A DNA stretch of 64,000 bases from an uncultured Chitinophagaceae bacterium. Its GTDB lineage: Bacteria; Bacteroidota; Bacteroidia; Chitinophagales; Chitinophagaceae. The position numbers and the translations under genes were made by a program. The notes beneath the pieces are model-generated. The model was not told where the DNA came from and did not search any database. It saw only the letters and a program-made list of their open reading frames with translations. Positions within the stretch are counted from its first letter, which is position 1, and each line of letters starts with the position of its first letter. Location of the stretch: contig CAISDV010000122.1 in NCBI GenBank assembly GCA_903884185.1, forward strand, positions 62,001 to 126,000, written 5' to 3'. Below are positions 34,769 through 44,406 of the stretch, piece by piece.

Positions 34769-36304
34769 TTAGTCGGTTGTATTGGGTTTTATTTTTTCAC
34801 TGATATATACTGCTCCGATCACAAGGCAGATGGATGCAACGATAACAGGATACATCAACCCCGCCAGTTTATTATCACTGTACATTGTTGCGAGCAGTGT
34901 TGCAATAAACGGCGTTAATCCGCCAAACACACCATTACCAATATGGTACGGCAGACTCATAGATGTATAACGTATCCTTGTTGGGAAGAGTTCTACCAGG
35001 AATGCCGCGATAGGACCATAGACCATGGTGACATACAATATCATAATAAATACAATGAATACCAGCCTCCAGTAATCTCCATTACCCATTGTTTTGGCGA
35101 TCTTAATATCGGGCTTTAGTGTTTTTTTGCCTTCCATTGCATACGCTGTATCCGTCTTTGTTTCAGCTACCGACATACCATCTTCATACACTGTTTTGGT
35201 AATTGTTTTTACCAGTGTATCGTTTGCATTAGGAAGAATAGTGAACACTTTTTTGATCTCTTTTTTCTGTGTGAGTTCCACTCTTGCACCAACATCTGTG
35301 GTAGTCAATAATTGCCCAAAGAGTAAATGATAACTAATGATAGCGAGGAACATCCCACTCAGCATGATCCACTTTCGTCCTATCTTATCGCTCAACGCGC
35401 CAAACACTACAAAGAATGGAGTGGCAAATAATATGGCCCAGATAATAATAGTACGTGATTGATCAAAATCAACTTTACATGAATTTTCAATAAATGATTG
35501 TGCGTAGAATTGTCCGGTGTACCATACAACACCTTGTCCCATAGCTGCGCCAAACAATGCCAGCAATACAATTTTCAAATTGGTTTTATTTCCAAAACTT
35601 TCTTTGAGTGGGTTGAGGCTTGTCTTGCCCGCTTCTTTCAATTTGCTGAACAGTGGAGATTCTTTCATCTTCAAGCGGATGTAGATCGATACGCCCACTA
35701 ACACGATCGAAACAAGAAAAGGAATTCTCCAGCCCCAATCGTTGAATTTAGCAATAGATTTTGCTGGATCAGCATCGAGGCTATGACGCGTAAGCAATAT
35801 CACCCCCAATGAAATGAATAAGCCAAGTGTGGCGGTGGTCTGTATCCAGGAAGTAAAATATCCACGTCTTCCCGCAGGTGAATGTTCTGCTACATATGTT
35901 GCGGCGCCTCCATATTCGCCACCCAGTGCAAGCCCCTGCATTAAACGCAATATCAAAACAATTATAGGTGCAGCAAAACCAATGCTTTCATAATTGGGTA
36001 CACAACCAATGGCAAATGTGGAACCGCCCATGATGACAAGCGTGAGCAGGAAAGTATATTTTCTTCCAACAATATCACCGATCCTTCCAAACACCAGCGC
36101 GCCAAAAGGCCGTACAATAAAGCCCGCAGCAAACGTTGCCAATGTAGAAAGTAACGCAGCCGTTGGGTTTGTCTTCGGAAAAAATTGCCCCGCAATAACG
36201 GTAGCAAGGCTTCCGAAAATATAGAAGTCGTACCACTCTATTAACGTGCCCACAGATGAGGCGGTAATTACTTTCCAGATGCCTTTGGTATTGGTTGCTG
36301 CCAT
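34769..36304 (-). CDS. MFS transporter, metabolite:H+ symporter (ProP-like) type, with a large loop insertion
   Basis: Twelve-helix major facilitator of the metabolite:proton symporter group, which imports organic acids or osmolytes. Family marks: GTLIEWYDFYIFGSLA near 19-34, the loop 2-3 motif FGRIGDIVGRKYTF at 72-84, RLMQGLALGGEYGGA at 120-134 and the repeated motif GALSDKIGRKWIM at 302-314. Between helices 8 and 9, residues about 332-411 form an unusually long polar segment rich in Lys, Thr and Asp that is expected to face the periplasm. A small membrane protein gene follows 24 bases downstream. Confidence 0.88.
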   Translation of the reverse strand: MAATNTKGIWKVITASSVGTLIEWYDFYIFGSLATVIAGQFFPKTNPTAALLSTLATFAAGFIVRPFGALVFGRIGDIVGRKYTFLLTLVIMGGSTFAIGCVPNYESIGFAAPIIVLILRLMQGLALGGEYGGAATYVAEHSPAGRRGYFTSWIQTTATLGLFISLGVILLTRHSLDADPAKSIAKFNDWGWRIPFLVSIVLVGVSIYIRLKMKESPLFSKLKEAGKTSLNPLKESFGNKTNLKIVLLALFGAAMGQGVVWYTGQFYAQSFIENSCKVDFDQSRTIIIWAILFATPFFVVFGALSDKIGRKWIMLSGMFLAIISYHLLFGQLLTTTDVGARVELTQKKEIKKVFTILPNANDTLVKTITKTVYEDGMSVAETKTDTAYAMEGKKTLKPDIKIAKTMGNGDYWRLVFIVFIMILYVTMVYGPIAAFLVELFPTRIRYTSMSLPYHIGNGVFGGLTPFIATLLATMYSDNKLAGLMYPVIVASICLVIGAVYISEKIKPNTTD

Positions 36305-36366
36305 GGAGTGTGTTTTACGAAGTTCTAACTTAGTCCATAAATGTTGATTTACAAAGAGTTTGTTTT

Positions 36367-36400
36367 AGTTACCGGTTACTGGTTGCTGGTTGCCAGTTAC
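36367..36400. repeat. Dispersed GGTTACTGGTTGCT-type repeat, copy 6
   Basis: AGTTACCGGTTACTGGTTGC followed by TGGTTGCCAGTTAC lies between the MFS transporter start and the VapC stop. Same word family as the tracts at 12718, 20520, 23281, 31161 and 34424. Confidence 0.72.
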
Positions 36401-36461
36401 AGTCCGTTCGCATTTGGTGATCGGGGGCTTAATATTGAGCCGATATTCCGAATAAAGTTTT

Positions 36462-36860
36462 TTAAGTAACAATACTCAATCCTTCCGACACATATTTTTG
36501 AACGGTTGCGTCGGCGCTAACGAAAGTATATTTATTACAGATGGCTTGCCAGATCAGCATACGGTCAAAAGGATCTTTGTGATAAGCCGCTTTTAATTGA
36601 TGGTATGTGCTACTCTCTTCAGAAGAAAGTTCTTTTATCTCAAAACCCATTTGCAAACAGCCTTCGGGCAGGTCTTCGGGTTTGAACCCGGTGATCCGCA
36701 ATTTACCCAAAGACACTTTAAGTGAGACTTCCCAAAAACTTATAGCGCTAACAATGACCTGGTGGCGAGGATCAGTAATAATGGCTTTTGCTTGCTTTGA
36801 CAATTTTTTTGAATCTGCCAGCGCCCAAAGCATATAATGGGTATCTAACAGGTAGTTCAT
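36462..36860 (-). CDS. vapC: PIN-domain toxin, VapC type
   Basis: Probable ribonuclease toxin of a type II toxin-antitoxin pair. The PIN acidic residues are all present: Asp6 in YLLDTHYMLWAL, Glu44 in SAISFWEVSLK, Asp96/Asp99 in HKDPFDRMLIWQA and Asp117 in FVSADATVQKY. Length 132 is typical. Its ATG overlaps the stop of the upstream antitoxin gene (ATGA arrangement), giving coupled translation, the usual design of such modules. Confidence 0.92.
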   Translation of the reverse strand: MNYLLDTHYMLWALADSKKLSKQAKAIITDPRHQVIVSAISFWEVSLKVSLGKLRITGFKPEDLPEGCLQMGFEIKELSSEESSTYHQLKAAYHKDPFDRMLIWQAICNKYTFVSADATVQKYVSEGLSIVT

Positions 36861-37093
36861 ATTCCTAAAAATTCTTCTTCGGTCATTTTGAAATCAGGAG
36901 CAAATTTTATCCTGGCCTTGGCATCCCAAATACCTATTTTTCTCTTGGCCTTTTTTACTGACACCTTAGGAGTAAGTGTAGCCACGATCTCTTTGTTCCT
37001 GCCAAAAGATATATCTATTTGCTCACCAGCCTGCACCCTCTTTAAAGCCTCAGAAAAATGGGTCTTGAATTCTCCAACGCTCATGACTTTCAT
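36857..37093 (-). CDS. Phd/YefM-type antitoxin
   Basis: Antitoxin partner of the PIN toxin, expected to bind the toxin and repress its own promoter. With ATG at 37093 the protein has 78 residues: MKVMSVGEFKTHFSEALKRV is the typical Phd/YefM N-terminal DNA-binding fold, followed by GEQIDISFGRNKEIVATLTP and a basic then acidic tail ending MTEEEFLGI that should bind the toxin. The frame is open to 37132, but the extra residues are unlike the family. Confidence 0.9.
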   Translation of the reverse strand: MKVMSVGEFKTHFSEALKRVQAGEQIDISFGRNKEIVATLTPKVSVKKAKRKIGIWDAKARIKFAPDFKMTEEEFLGI

Positions 37094-37244
37094 AAAATAT
37101 ATGTTTATACAAAAATAATGACTTCTTGACAAGTTGACAAGATAAATTTAGCTACTGATAGGCCACCCCTTTGGGATTTCTTCAACCCGAATTTGCCCTA
37201 TTCCCTAATCAACCTTAATTTCACTATCCCAAATAGCATACGCC

Positions 37245-39161
37245 ATGCCATATCCCTACCAAATAAAGACCTACGATCAATACAAACAGGCTTATCAAAA
37301 AAGCGTGGAAGATCCCGAAGCTTTCTGGGCGGATATTGCAGAACATTTTTACTGGAGAAAAAAACCTTCAGGCAAAATACTGAACTGGAATTTTAAAGAA
37401 CCAAAGATCGAATGGTTCAAAGGCGCGAAACTGAATATCACTGAAAACTGCCTTGACAGGCATCTCGAAAAAAATGGCAATACACCTGCTATTATCTGGG
37501 AGCCCAATGACCCGGATGAGAAGCCACGCATCATATCCTATAAAAAACTGCATGAACATGTTTGCCGCTTTGCCCATGTACTTAAAAATAATGGTGTACA
37601 AAAGGGCGATCGCGTTTGTATATACATGGGCATGATACCAGAGCTGGCAATTGCCATTCTTGCTTGCGCGAGGATTGGCGCCATTCATTCAGTTGTGTTT
37701 GGTGGCTTCTCTGCACAAAGTATTTCTGACAGATTAATGGATGCTCAAGCAACATTTATCATTACCTGCGATGGCGCTTATCGCGGAGCAAAAGATATTC
37801 CTCTTAAAAATGTGATCGATGATGCTCTGATAGGCAACAAGACCGTGAAGCGTGTTATTGTTTGTACGCGCACACGCATTCCGGTTTCCATGATCAAGGG
37901 AAGAGATGTGTGGTGGGAAGAAGAAATGAAACGCGTGGAAGAACAGGGGCTAAATTTTATTGAAGCGGAAGAAATGGATGCAGAAGACCCGCTCTTTATT
38001 TTATATACTTCGGGGTCTACTGGCAAACCTAAAGGTGTAGTGCATACATCCGGTGGCTATATGGTCTATACCAATTACAGTTTTGTAAATGTGTTTCAGT
38101 ACCAGCCGGGGCAAGTTCATTTCTGCACGGCAGATATTGGCTGGATCACTGGGCATAGTTATATTGTCTATGGCCCATTGAGTGCAGGCGCTACTTCATT
38201 AATGTTTGAAGGTGTTCCCACCTGGCCAGATGCGGGAAGATTCTGGAACATCATTGATAAATTCAAAGTAAATATTTTATACACGGCACCTACTGCCATC
38301 CGCAGCCTGATGGGTTTTGGAACAGCACCTTTGGACCGAAAAGATCTTTCCTCTTTACAAATACTGGGTACTGTTGGCGAGCCCATCAATGAAGAAGCCT
38401 GGCATTGGTACGATGAAAATGTTGGAAAAAAACATTGCCCTATTGTAGATACCTGGTGGCAGACAGAAAACGGCGGAATACTTATTTCCAACCTCGCAGG
38501 CGTTACTCCGGCAAAACCTTCTTATGCTACGCTTCCTCTTCCGGGTGTGCAACCAATATTGGTTGATGAAAATGGAAAAGAAGTAGAAGGAAATAATGTG
38601 AGCGGTAACTTATGTATCAAATTTCCGTGGCCTGGAATGTTGCGCACCACTTACGGCGATCATGAACGTTGTCGAACGAATTATTTTGCTACCTACGAAA
38701 ATTTATATTTCACCGGTGATGGCGCATTGAGAGATGAAAATGGTTTTTACCGCATCACAGGGCGCGTAGATGATGTATTAAATGTAAGCGGCCATCGCAT
38801 TGGGACCGCCGAAGTAGAGAATGCGATCAATATGCATGCGGGTGTGGTAGAAAGTGCTGTGGTAGGCTATCCGCACGATATCAAAGGACAAGGCATTTAT
38901 GCTTACGTGATCTTTAAAGGAGAAGGCATTGAAGAATCATTGGCGAAAAAAGATATTCTGCAAACTGTTACGCGCGTGATTGGCGCTATCGCGAAACCTG
39001 ATAAAATTCAATTCGTGAGTGGCTTGCCAAAAACAAGATCGGGCAAGATCATGCGAAGGATCTTACGCAAGATCGCAGAAGGCGAAACACAAAACCTGGG
39101 TGATACAAGTACTTTGTTAGATCCGGGAGTTGTGGATGAGATTAAAAAAGGGAAGATATAA
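37245..39161 (+). CDS. acs: Acetyl-CoA synthetase (acetate--CoA ligase)
   Basis: AMP-forming acetate--CoA ligase that activates acetate to acetyl-CoA. Complete 638-residue protein. The N-terminal acetyl-CoA-synthetase domain contains FWADIAEHFYWRKKP and WFKGAKLNITENCLDRHL. The AMP-binding core includes YTSGSTGKPKGVVHT, TADIGWITGHSYIVYGPL and DTWWQTENGG, and the C-terminal domain GRVDDVLNVSGHRIGTAEVE and PKTRSGKIMRRILRKIA, whose Lys in SGK is the residue acetylated in well-studied homologues. The gene stands alone between the toxin-antitoxin pair and a bidirectional terminator. Confidence 0.97.
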   Translation: MPYPYQIKTYDQYKQAYQKSVEDPEAFWADIAEHFYWRKKPSGKILNWNFKEPKIEWFKGAKLNITENCLDRHLEKNGNTPAIIWEPNDPDEKPRIISYKKLHEHVCRFAHVLKNNGVQKGDRVCIYMGMIPELAIAILACARIGAIHSVVFGGFSAQSISDRLMDAQATFIITCDGAYRGAKDIPLKNVIDDALIGNKTVKRVIVCTRTRIPVSMIKGRDVWWEEEMKRVEEQGLNFIEAEEMDAEDPLFILYTSGSTGKPKGVVHTSGGYMVYTNYSFVNVFQYQPGQVHFCTADIGWITGHSYIVYGPLSAGATSLMFEGVPTWPDAGRFWNIIDKFKVNILYTAPTAIRSLMGFGTAPLDRKDLSSLQILGTVGEPINEEAWHWYDENVGKKHCPIVDTWWQTENGGILISNLAGVTPAKPSYATLPLPGVQPILVDENGKEVEGNNVSGNLCIKFPWPGMLRTTYGDHERCRTNYFATYENLYFTGDGALRDENGFYRITGRVDDVLNVSGHRIGTAEVENAINMHAGVVESAVVGYPHDIKGQGIYAYVIFKGEGIEESLAKKDILQTVTRVIGAIAKPDKIQFVSGLPKTRSGKIMRRILRKIAEGETQNLGDTSTLLDPGVVDEIKKGKI

Positions 39162-39166
39162 TTTAA

Positions 39167-39199
39167 AAACCCCGAGGGATTTAAAATCCCTCGGGGTTT
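39167..39199. terminator. Bidirectional rho-independent terminator between acs and the OPT transporter gene
   Basis: A perfect 14-base inverted repeat, AAACCCCGAGGGAT (39167-39180) and ATCCCTCGGGGTTT (39186-39199), with a TTAAA loop. A-rich sequence on the left and T-rich on the right let it work for both convergent genes. Confidence 0.93.
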
Positions 39200-39203
39200 G
39201 ATT

Positions 39204-41255
39204 TTAACCCTCCTCCATCTTACTCTTCTTCATCGCCATTCTATACAAGGTCATTCCCATCACTGCGAAGAAAGCAACACCTAAAAAGAAGAATCCTGTT
39301 TGCCCGAGTGCGCCAACCATTCCATGCTCTACACTCCATTTGGCTACAGTATCACTTACTCCGCCTGGGATTGCGAAGAGTATTGCGACGACTACTCCAC
39401 CAACAGCTCCGCCCGCTACCAATCCCGTCGCAAATAAATTTCCTTTGCCAAGATCTTCTTCTTCCACTACTTCTTTTTTCTTTTTCTTGCGCATATCAAC
39501 GATACCACGAATAGCGCCACCAATAAAGATCGGGAGAGTAGTACTCAATGGTAAATAAATACCTATTGCAAAACTGAGAGCTTTTATATTACATAGTTCC
39601 AGTACAATCGCGATAGCTACTCCTACCAAAACAAATTGCCAGTCAAGATTAAAAGACAAAATCCCTTTAACCAGTGTAGCCATCAAAGTGCCTTGTGGCG
39701 CAGGATATTGATCAGTACCTATTGCATGATGAATACCCTGTGCCAGCATTTGCTGTGTAGGAGTATCAAGAATTTTTACAGTACCGCCAATTGCAAACGA
39801 AGAAACGATCACACCAATAAATAAAGCGATCTGCTGGTATTTGGGCGTGGCACCAACAAGGTAACCTGTCTTTAGATCCTGCGAAGTAGCACCCGCATTG
39901 GCCGCGGCAATACAGATCATTCCACCCACTACCAATGCCATGGGTTCAAATACTTTGCCTGTCCAACCAACTGCAATAAACACCAAACAGGTTCCCATCA
40001 ATGTAGCGATCGTCATACCACTGATAGGGTTATTGGAATTGCCTATCAATCCAACAATCCTTGAAGACACGGTTACAAAGAATGCTCCGAATATAATTAC
40101 CAATACACCCAATAATAATTTGCTTAAAATGCTATCACCCGGTACCTGTGGTAATATTGTCATCAATAAAACCAAGACCACGCTTCCGATACCAACAATT
40201 TTTATAGAAAGGTCTCTGTCTGTGCGCGCAATTGCGGCTTCGCCACCACCTTTTTTTAATGAGCTGATACTTCCTTTGAATGATGAAATAATAGTTGGAA
40301 TAGTTTTAAACAAAGTGATAAAACCTCCTGCCGCCACAGCGCCTGCACCTATCTGCCGGATATATGCGCGGTACAATGCCACCGCAGTATCATTAAATGT
40401 ATGCGTAGCTGCGCTCCATCCACCGGGCCCGCCATCTTTACCCAACCCGCCTAAATACCCCAGCTTCACTAATTGAGTAGCGATCACATCAGGATGCACC
40501 AAAGTAGCAAGCAACGGAATAAAAACAAACCAACTCAATACCCCACCTGCAACAAGTACGCCTGCGATCTTTGGCCCGATGATATATCCCACACCCATAT
40601 ATTCAGGAGTGATATCAGCGCTGATCTTTGCTGAAGGAAAGAAACGATTCGTCTGTTTGGTCATGAACGTTGGCGTTTCCGCGATCACATGAAATACTTT
40701 CTGTAGGAGTGCATAGACAAATGCAAAACACACACCCAGCAAAGCAGTCACAGCCAGGTCGCCCCCTTTTTCACCAGCTTTTAAAACACTGGCACAAGCT
40801 GTTCCTTCGGGGTATGGCAAAGTATCATGTTCCTTCACGATCAATGAACGCCGCAAAGGAATCATCATTAATGTTCCCAATATCCCGCCAAAAATGGCCA
40901 GCGTTAAAATGGTCATGTAATTAAAGAAATTGGCGCTGGAAGGTTCACTTAAAAACAGGAACCCCGGGAGCGTAAATACCACGCCCGCAGCGATGCTTTC
41001 ACTCGCCGATCCTGTTGTTTGAATGATATTATTTTCGAGAATAGTGGTGCGAAGGAATAATTTGCCCAGCAAAATAGACATCACTGCAATGGGTATCGAG
41101 GCAGAGACAGTCAACCCTGCCCTTAAAGCAAGATAAACTGTAGCAGCGCCGAATATGATACCAAAAATGCAACCTACAAGGATCGCTTTGATCGTAAACT
41201 CCTTCATATTGGTCTCAGGAGCAACAAAGGGGCGAAAGGATTTCTGTTCGGGCAT
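39204..41255 (-). CDS. OPT-family oligopeptide transporter
   Basis: Large integral membrane transporter of the OPT family, which imports peptides, metal chelates or related compounds. With ATG at 41255 (MPEQKSFRPFVAPET) the product has 683 residues and about 15 hydrophobic helices; ATG at 41273 would add six residues. Family segments are GIIFGAATVYLALRAGLTVSASIP (split: GIIFGAATVYLALRAG, LTVSASIPIAVMS), IIQTTGSASESIAAGVVFTL, LPYPEGTACASVLKAGEKGG and LVGATPKYQQ. The first and third are characteristic of the bacterial OPT branch. Together with the POT transporter upstream, divergently transcribed, it gives this region two peptide importers. Confidence 0.93.
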   Translation of the reverse strand: MPEQKSFRPFVAPETNMKEFTIKAILVGCIFGIIFGAATVYLALRAGLTVSASIPIAVMSILLGKLFLRTTILENNIIQTTGSASESIAAGVVFTLPGFLFLSEPSSANFFNYMTILTLAIFGGILGTLMMIPLRRSLIVKEHDTLPYPEGTACASVLKAGEKGGDLAVTALLGVCFAFVYALLQKVFHVIAETPTFMTKQTNRFFPSAKISADITPEYMGVGYIIGPKIAGVLVAGGVLSWFVFIPLLATLVHPDVIATQLVKLGYLGGLGKDGGPGGWSAATHTFNDTAVALYRAYIRQIGAGAVAAGGFITLFKTIPTIISSFKGSISSLKKGGGEAAIARTDRDLSIKIVGIGSVVLVLLMTILPQVPGDSILSKLLLGVLVIIFGAFFVTVSSRIVGLIGNSNNPISGMTIATLMGTCLVFIAVGWTGKVFEPMALVVGGMICIAAANAGATSQDLKTGYLVGATPKYQQIALFIGVIVSSFAIGGTVKILDTPTQQMLAQGIHHAIGTDQYPAPQGTLMATLVKGILSFNLDWQFVLVGVAIAIVLELCNIKALSFAIGIYLPLSTTLPIFIGGAIRGIVDMRKKKKKEVVEEEDLGKGNLFATGLVAGGAVGGVVVAILFAIPGGVSDTVAKWSVEHGMVGALGQTGFFFLGVAFFAVMGMTLYRMAMKKSKMEEG

Positions 41256-41329
41256 GGTATAAATTTTATACAATATAGACTGTTGTGGACAAGGACAAAA
41301 AAGTTTCGGGAAGTATTTTGCAAAGCATT

Positions 41330-41439
41330 AACCGCAGAGACGGGGAGACAGAGAGATTCGCAGAGATAAAATACTTGGTTTTGATTTAATTAAAATTGCC
41401 TCCCCGTTTCTCCCTGTCTCTGCGTCTCTGCGGTGAAAA
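41330..41439. repeat. Long imperfect inverted repeat (CCGCAGAG family), copy 4
   Basis: The best-preserved copy: left arm AACCGCAGAGACGGGGAGAC, right arm TCTCTGCGTCTCTGCGGTGA, with CTCCCCGTTTCTCCCTGTC on the inner right side and an A/T-rich centre. It occupies the 239-base divergent gap between the OPT and POT transporter genes, so promoters must lie on either side of it. Confidence 0.8.
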
Positions 41440-41494
41440 TATCAATAGCCAACACGTTATTTTCTAATATCTTTAAGAACCCAAAACACCAATT

Positions 41495-42931
41495 ATGAGT
41501 GAAACACAGGAAGTTACCAAGAGTAACAAGATGCCTAAAGCCATTCCTTTTATCATAGGTAATGAAGCGGCAGAACGTTTTAGTTTTTATGGGATACGTT
41601 CTATTCTCGTCACTTTTCTCGTTGCGCAGTTCTTCAATCCAACATTGAATCCCGCATTACAAGGTGTTGCCGAAGCCCAGGCAAATGAAAAAGTGCACAT
41701 GTTTGTTACTCTTGCCTATTTCATGCCGCTGGTAGGTGGCATCCTCGCGGATTGGTTCTTTGGAAAATACAAAGTGATATTATATGTATCTGTTTTATAC
41801 GCCGGTGGTAACCTGGTGATGGCGATGTTTAACCACAACTATACACTGTTTATGACAGGCCTTATTATTATAGCTATTGCAGCGGGTGGTATTAAGTCTT
41901 GCGTATCGGCCAATGTGGGCGACCAGTTTGATAAATCAAACCAGCATCTGCTTTCAAAAATGTATGGCTGGTTTTATTTTACGATCAATACTGGTTCATT
42001 GGTTGCTACTGCCTGCATTCCCATTGTTTATCACAAATTCGGGGCTGAAGTGGCTTTTGGTATTCCGGGTATTTTGATGTGCCTGGCAACGATCATATTT
42101 TTTATGGGAAGAAAGAAATATGTGCGTGTTCCGCCAACAGGTGTCAAAAAAGAAAATTTTATGGTGATCACTTTTCATGTGATCGCAAAATTGTTCAGCA
42201 GGCCTAAGGGGTTAACAGTATGGCAGGCGGTTGCACAAAAATATTCTGCCGAAGCAATTGACGGCGTACAGGCAGTGTACCGGATACTTTTGATCTTCGC
42301 ATTTACCCCGATATTCTGGGCCATGTGGGACCAGAATCTTTCTGAATGGATATTACAGGCTGGTAAAATGGACCTGCATGTTTTTGGCTTTCAATTGTTG
42401 CCTGAGCAAATGTCTACAGTAAATACCATTTTCTTAGTAAGCATGATCCCTGTTTTTACTTATTTCGTTTATCCATTCTTTGAAAAGATCGGATGGAAGG
42501 CAACACCTTTAAAAAGGATCGGCGCGGGACTCCTGCTTACTGGTTTATGTTTTGTGATCATTGCTTTGATACAAACAGCTGTTGATTCAGGAGCACATCC
42601 AACCATCTGGTGGCAAATTCTGGCTTATTTTATTTTATCGGCAGCCGAGATACTTGTTTCCATTACCTGCCTGGAGTATGCGTACACACATTCGCCTAAA
42701 TCCATGAAAAGTACTATGAGTGCCATATACCTGCTGACCATTTCTGTTGGAAACCTTTTCGATACACTCGTAAATAACAGTATTGCCAACAAGGGGTTCT
42801 TCTCTAAATTCCAGGGAGCTGCGTACGACTGGCTCTTCGTAAAAATATTGGTGGTATTCTTCGTTATCTACCTGCTGGTGGCCAAAAGGCTTCCCGAGAA
42901 AAGCTATGTGGGTGAAGATGCGAAAGCCTAA
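41495..42931 (+). CDS. POT/PTR-family proton-dependent peptide transporter
   Basis: Proton-coupled di- and tripeptide importer of the major facilitator superfamily. Typical features are GNEAAERFSFYGIRSILVTFL at 22-42 (split: GNEAAERFSFYG, IRSILVTFL, containing the ExxERF motif), GGILADWFFGKYKVIL and the PTR signature region GGIKSCVSANVGDQFD followed by YGWFYFTINTGSL. Length 478 and about 12 helices fit. It is divergent from the OPT transporter and ends in its own terminator. Confidence 0.93.
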   Translation: MSETQEVTKSNKMPKAIPFIIGNEAAERFSFYGIRSILVTFLVAQFFNPTLNPALQGVAEAQANEKVHMFVTLAYFMPLVGGILADWFFGKYKVILYVSVLYAGGNLVMAMFNHNYTLFMTGLIIIAIAAGGIKSCVSANVGDQFDKSNQHLLSKMYGWFYFTINTGSLVATACIPIVYHKFGAEVAFGIPGILMCLATIIFFMGRKKYVRVPPTGVKKENFMVITFHVIAKLFSRPKGLTVWQAVAQKYSAEAIDGVQAVYRILLIFAFTPIFWAMWDQNLSEWILQAGKMDLHVFGFQLLPEQMSTVNTIFLVSMIPVFTYFVYPFFEKIGWKATPLKRIGAGLLLTGLCFVIIALIQTAVDSGAHPTIWWQILAYFILSAAEILVSITCLEYAYTHSPKSMKSTMSAIYLLTISVGNLFDTLVNNSIANKGFFSKFQGAAYDWLFVKILVVFFVIYLLVAKRLPEKSYVGEDAKA

Positions 42932-42947
42932 AAGATAGTTTGTACAC

Positions 42948-42975
42948 AGGGCGCCCGAAAATGGCGCTCTTTTTA
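42948..42975 (+). terminator. Rho-independent terminator after the POT transporter gene
   Basis: AGGGCGCC (42948-42955) pairs with GGCGCTCT (42963-42970), including one G-T wobble, around a CGAAAAT loop, and is followed by TTTTAT. It lies 17 bases after the POT stop codon and before purD. Confidence 0.85.
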
Positions 42976-43013
42976 TTTGAGAAGGGTAGTACATTCGCTG
43001 CAATTATTTCTAC

Positions 43014-44297
43014 ATGAATATTCTTTTATTGGGTTCCGGCGGCCGCGAACATGCACTGGCGTGGAAGATGGTACAGAGCCATCACTGCAGCCAGTTATTT
43101 ATTGCACCGGGTAATGCGGGCACTTCACAATATGGCACCAATGTGGACTTAGGTATCACCGATTTTGAAGCGCAGAAAAAATTTTGTGTCGACAATAAAA
43201 TAAATATGGTGGTGGTTGGGCCCGAAGAGCCTTTGGTAAAAGGCGTATTTGATTTTTATAGCGCCGATACTTCCTTACAAAATATCGTTGTTGTTGGGCC
43301 TTCTGCAAAAGCCGCGCAACTGGAAGGCAGCAAAGCCTTCTCAAAAAAATTCATGCAGCGGCATCATATTCCAACTGCAGGCTATGCAGAGTTCACGCAG
43401 GATAATTTTGAAGAAGGAAAAAAATATATCGCGCAACATTCATTACCTATTGTTTTAAAAGCTGATGGATTGGCTGCCGGTAAAGGTGTGGTCATTTGTC
43501 AAACATGTGATGAAGCATTGCTTTCATTCGAACAAATGATCGTTCATCATCAGTTTGGCGAAGCTGGAAATAAAGTGGTGATTGAAGAATTTTTAGATGG
43601 GATTGAAGTGAGTGTATTTGTTTTGACCGATGGGGAAGCATACCAGGTGATCGGCCACGCAAAAGATTACAAAAGAATTGGTGAAGGAGATACAGGCCCC
43701 AACACTGGCGGAATGGGTTGCGTAAGCCCCGTGCCTTTTATGGATGATGGCTTCATGAAAAAAGTAGAAGAAAGAATTATTCGCCCAACAGTGAATGGAT
43801 TGAAGCAGGAAGGTCTGGTATATCACGGTTTTATTTTTTTTGGTTTAATGAATGTGAAAGGTGAACCATGGGTGATCGAATACAATTGCCGCATGGGTGA
43901 TCCCGAAACAGAAGTAGTGATACCAAGATTGCAAACCGACCTTGTTGCTTTATTTGCGGCGATGGATAATGGCACACTCGCCGATACAAATATTTCGTTT
44001 GATGAAAGAAGTTGTGCAACGATCGTTGCTGTGAGTGGTGGTTACCCTGGCGAATACAAAAAAAATATAGCTATTACACTACCAGACAATATTCATACAA
44101 ATGATTCGTTCATCTTTCATGCAGGTACGAAACAAACTGAACAAGCCATTGTTACAAATGGTGGCAGGGTTTTGGCAGTGAGTTCGTTCGGAAATAATAT
44201 AGCTGACGCAGTGGATCGATCCAAAGAAATACTGGAGCAAATTCACTTTGAAGGGATGTATTACAGAAAGGATATCGGGTATGAATTTGGGGCCTAA
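43014..44297 (+). CDS. purD: Phosphoribosylamine--glycine ligase
   Basis: Second step of de novo purine synthesis: ATP-dependent joining of glycine to phosphoribosylamine. Complete 427-residue protein with an ATP-grasp fold. Landmarks are the opening MNILLLGSGGREHALAWKM, VVGPEEPLVKGVFD, VLKADGLAAGKGVVIC (ATP-grasp loop), KDYKRIGEGDTGPNTGGMG, the metal-binding FGLMNVKGEPWVIEYNCRMGDPE region (split: VKGEPWVIEYN, CRMGDPE) and a C-terminal DRSKEILEQIHFEGMYYRKD. It sits just upstream of mreB on the same strand but a promoter-like sequence precedes mreB. Confidence 0.97.
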   Translation: MNILLLGSGGREHALAWKMVQSHHCSQLFIAPGNAGTSQYGTNVDLGITDFEAQKKFCVDNKINMVVVGPEEPLVKGVFDFYSADTSLQNIVVVGPSAKAAQLEGSKAFSKKFMQRHHIPTAGYAEFTQDNFEEGKKYIAQHSLPIVLKADGLAAGKGVVICQTCDEALLSFEQMIVHHQFGEAGNKVVIEEFLDGIEVSVFVLTDGEAYQVIGHAKDYKRIGEGDTGPNTGGMGCVSPVPFMDDGFMKKVEERIIRPTVNGLKQEGLVYHGFIFFGLMNVKGEPWVIEYNCRMGDPETEVVIPRLQTDLVALFAAMDNGTLADTNISFDERSCATIVAVSGGYPGEYKKNIAITLPDNIHTNDSFIFHAGTKQTEQAIVTNGGRVLAVSSFGNNIADAVDRSKEILEQIHFEGMYYRKDIGYEFGA

Positions 44298-44406
44298 AGC
44301 CTTACAGGGAGTTAAATCGAGTATTACAGCAAAATAACCCTTCCTGTCCAAAAGGGGGCTTCCCCCCGGCAAAAGCCCTAATCCCCTAAAAATCAGCATT
44401 TTTGGC

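Noticed and set aside
39898-40476. Long open frame opposite the OPT transporter gene
   Set aside because: Antisense shadow of a highly hydrophobic gene; composition (Ile/Pro/Asn/Thr) is typical of reversed membrane-protein codons.
44339-44380. Riboswitch or attenuator between purD and mreB
   Set aside because: Only a short C/G-rich foldback is visible; no match to a purine or other riboswitch core that I can recognise.
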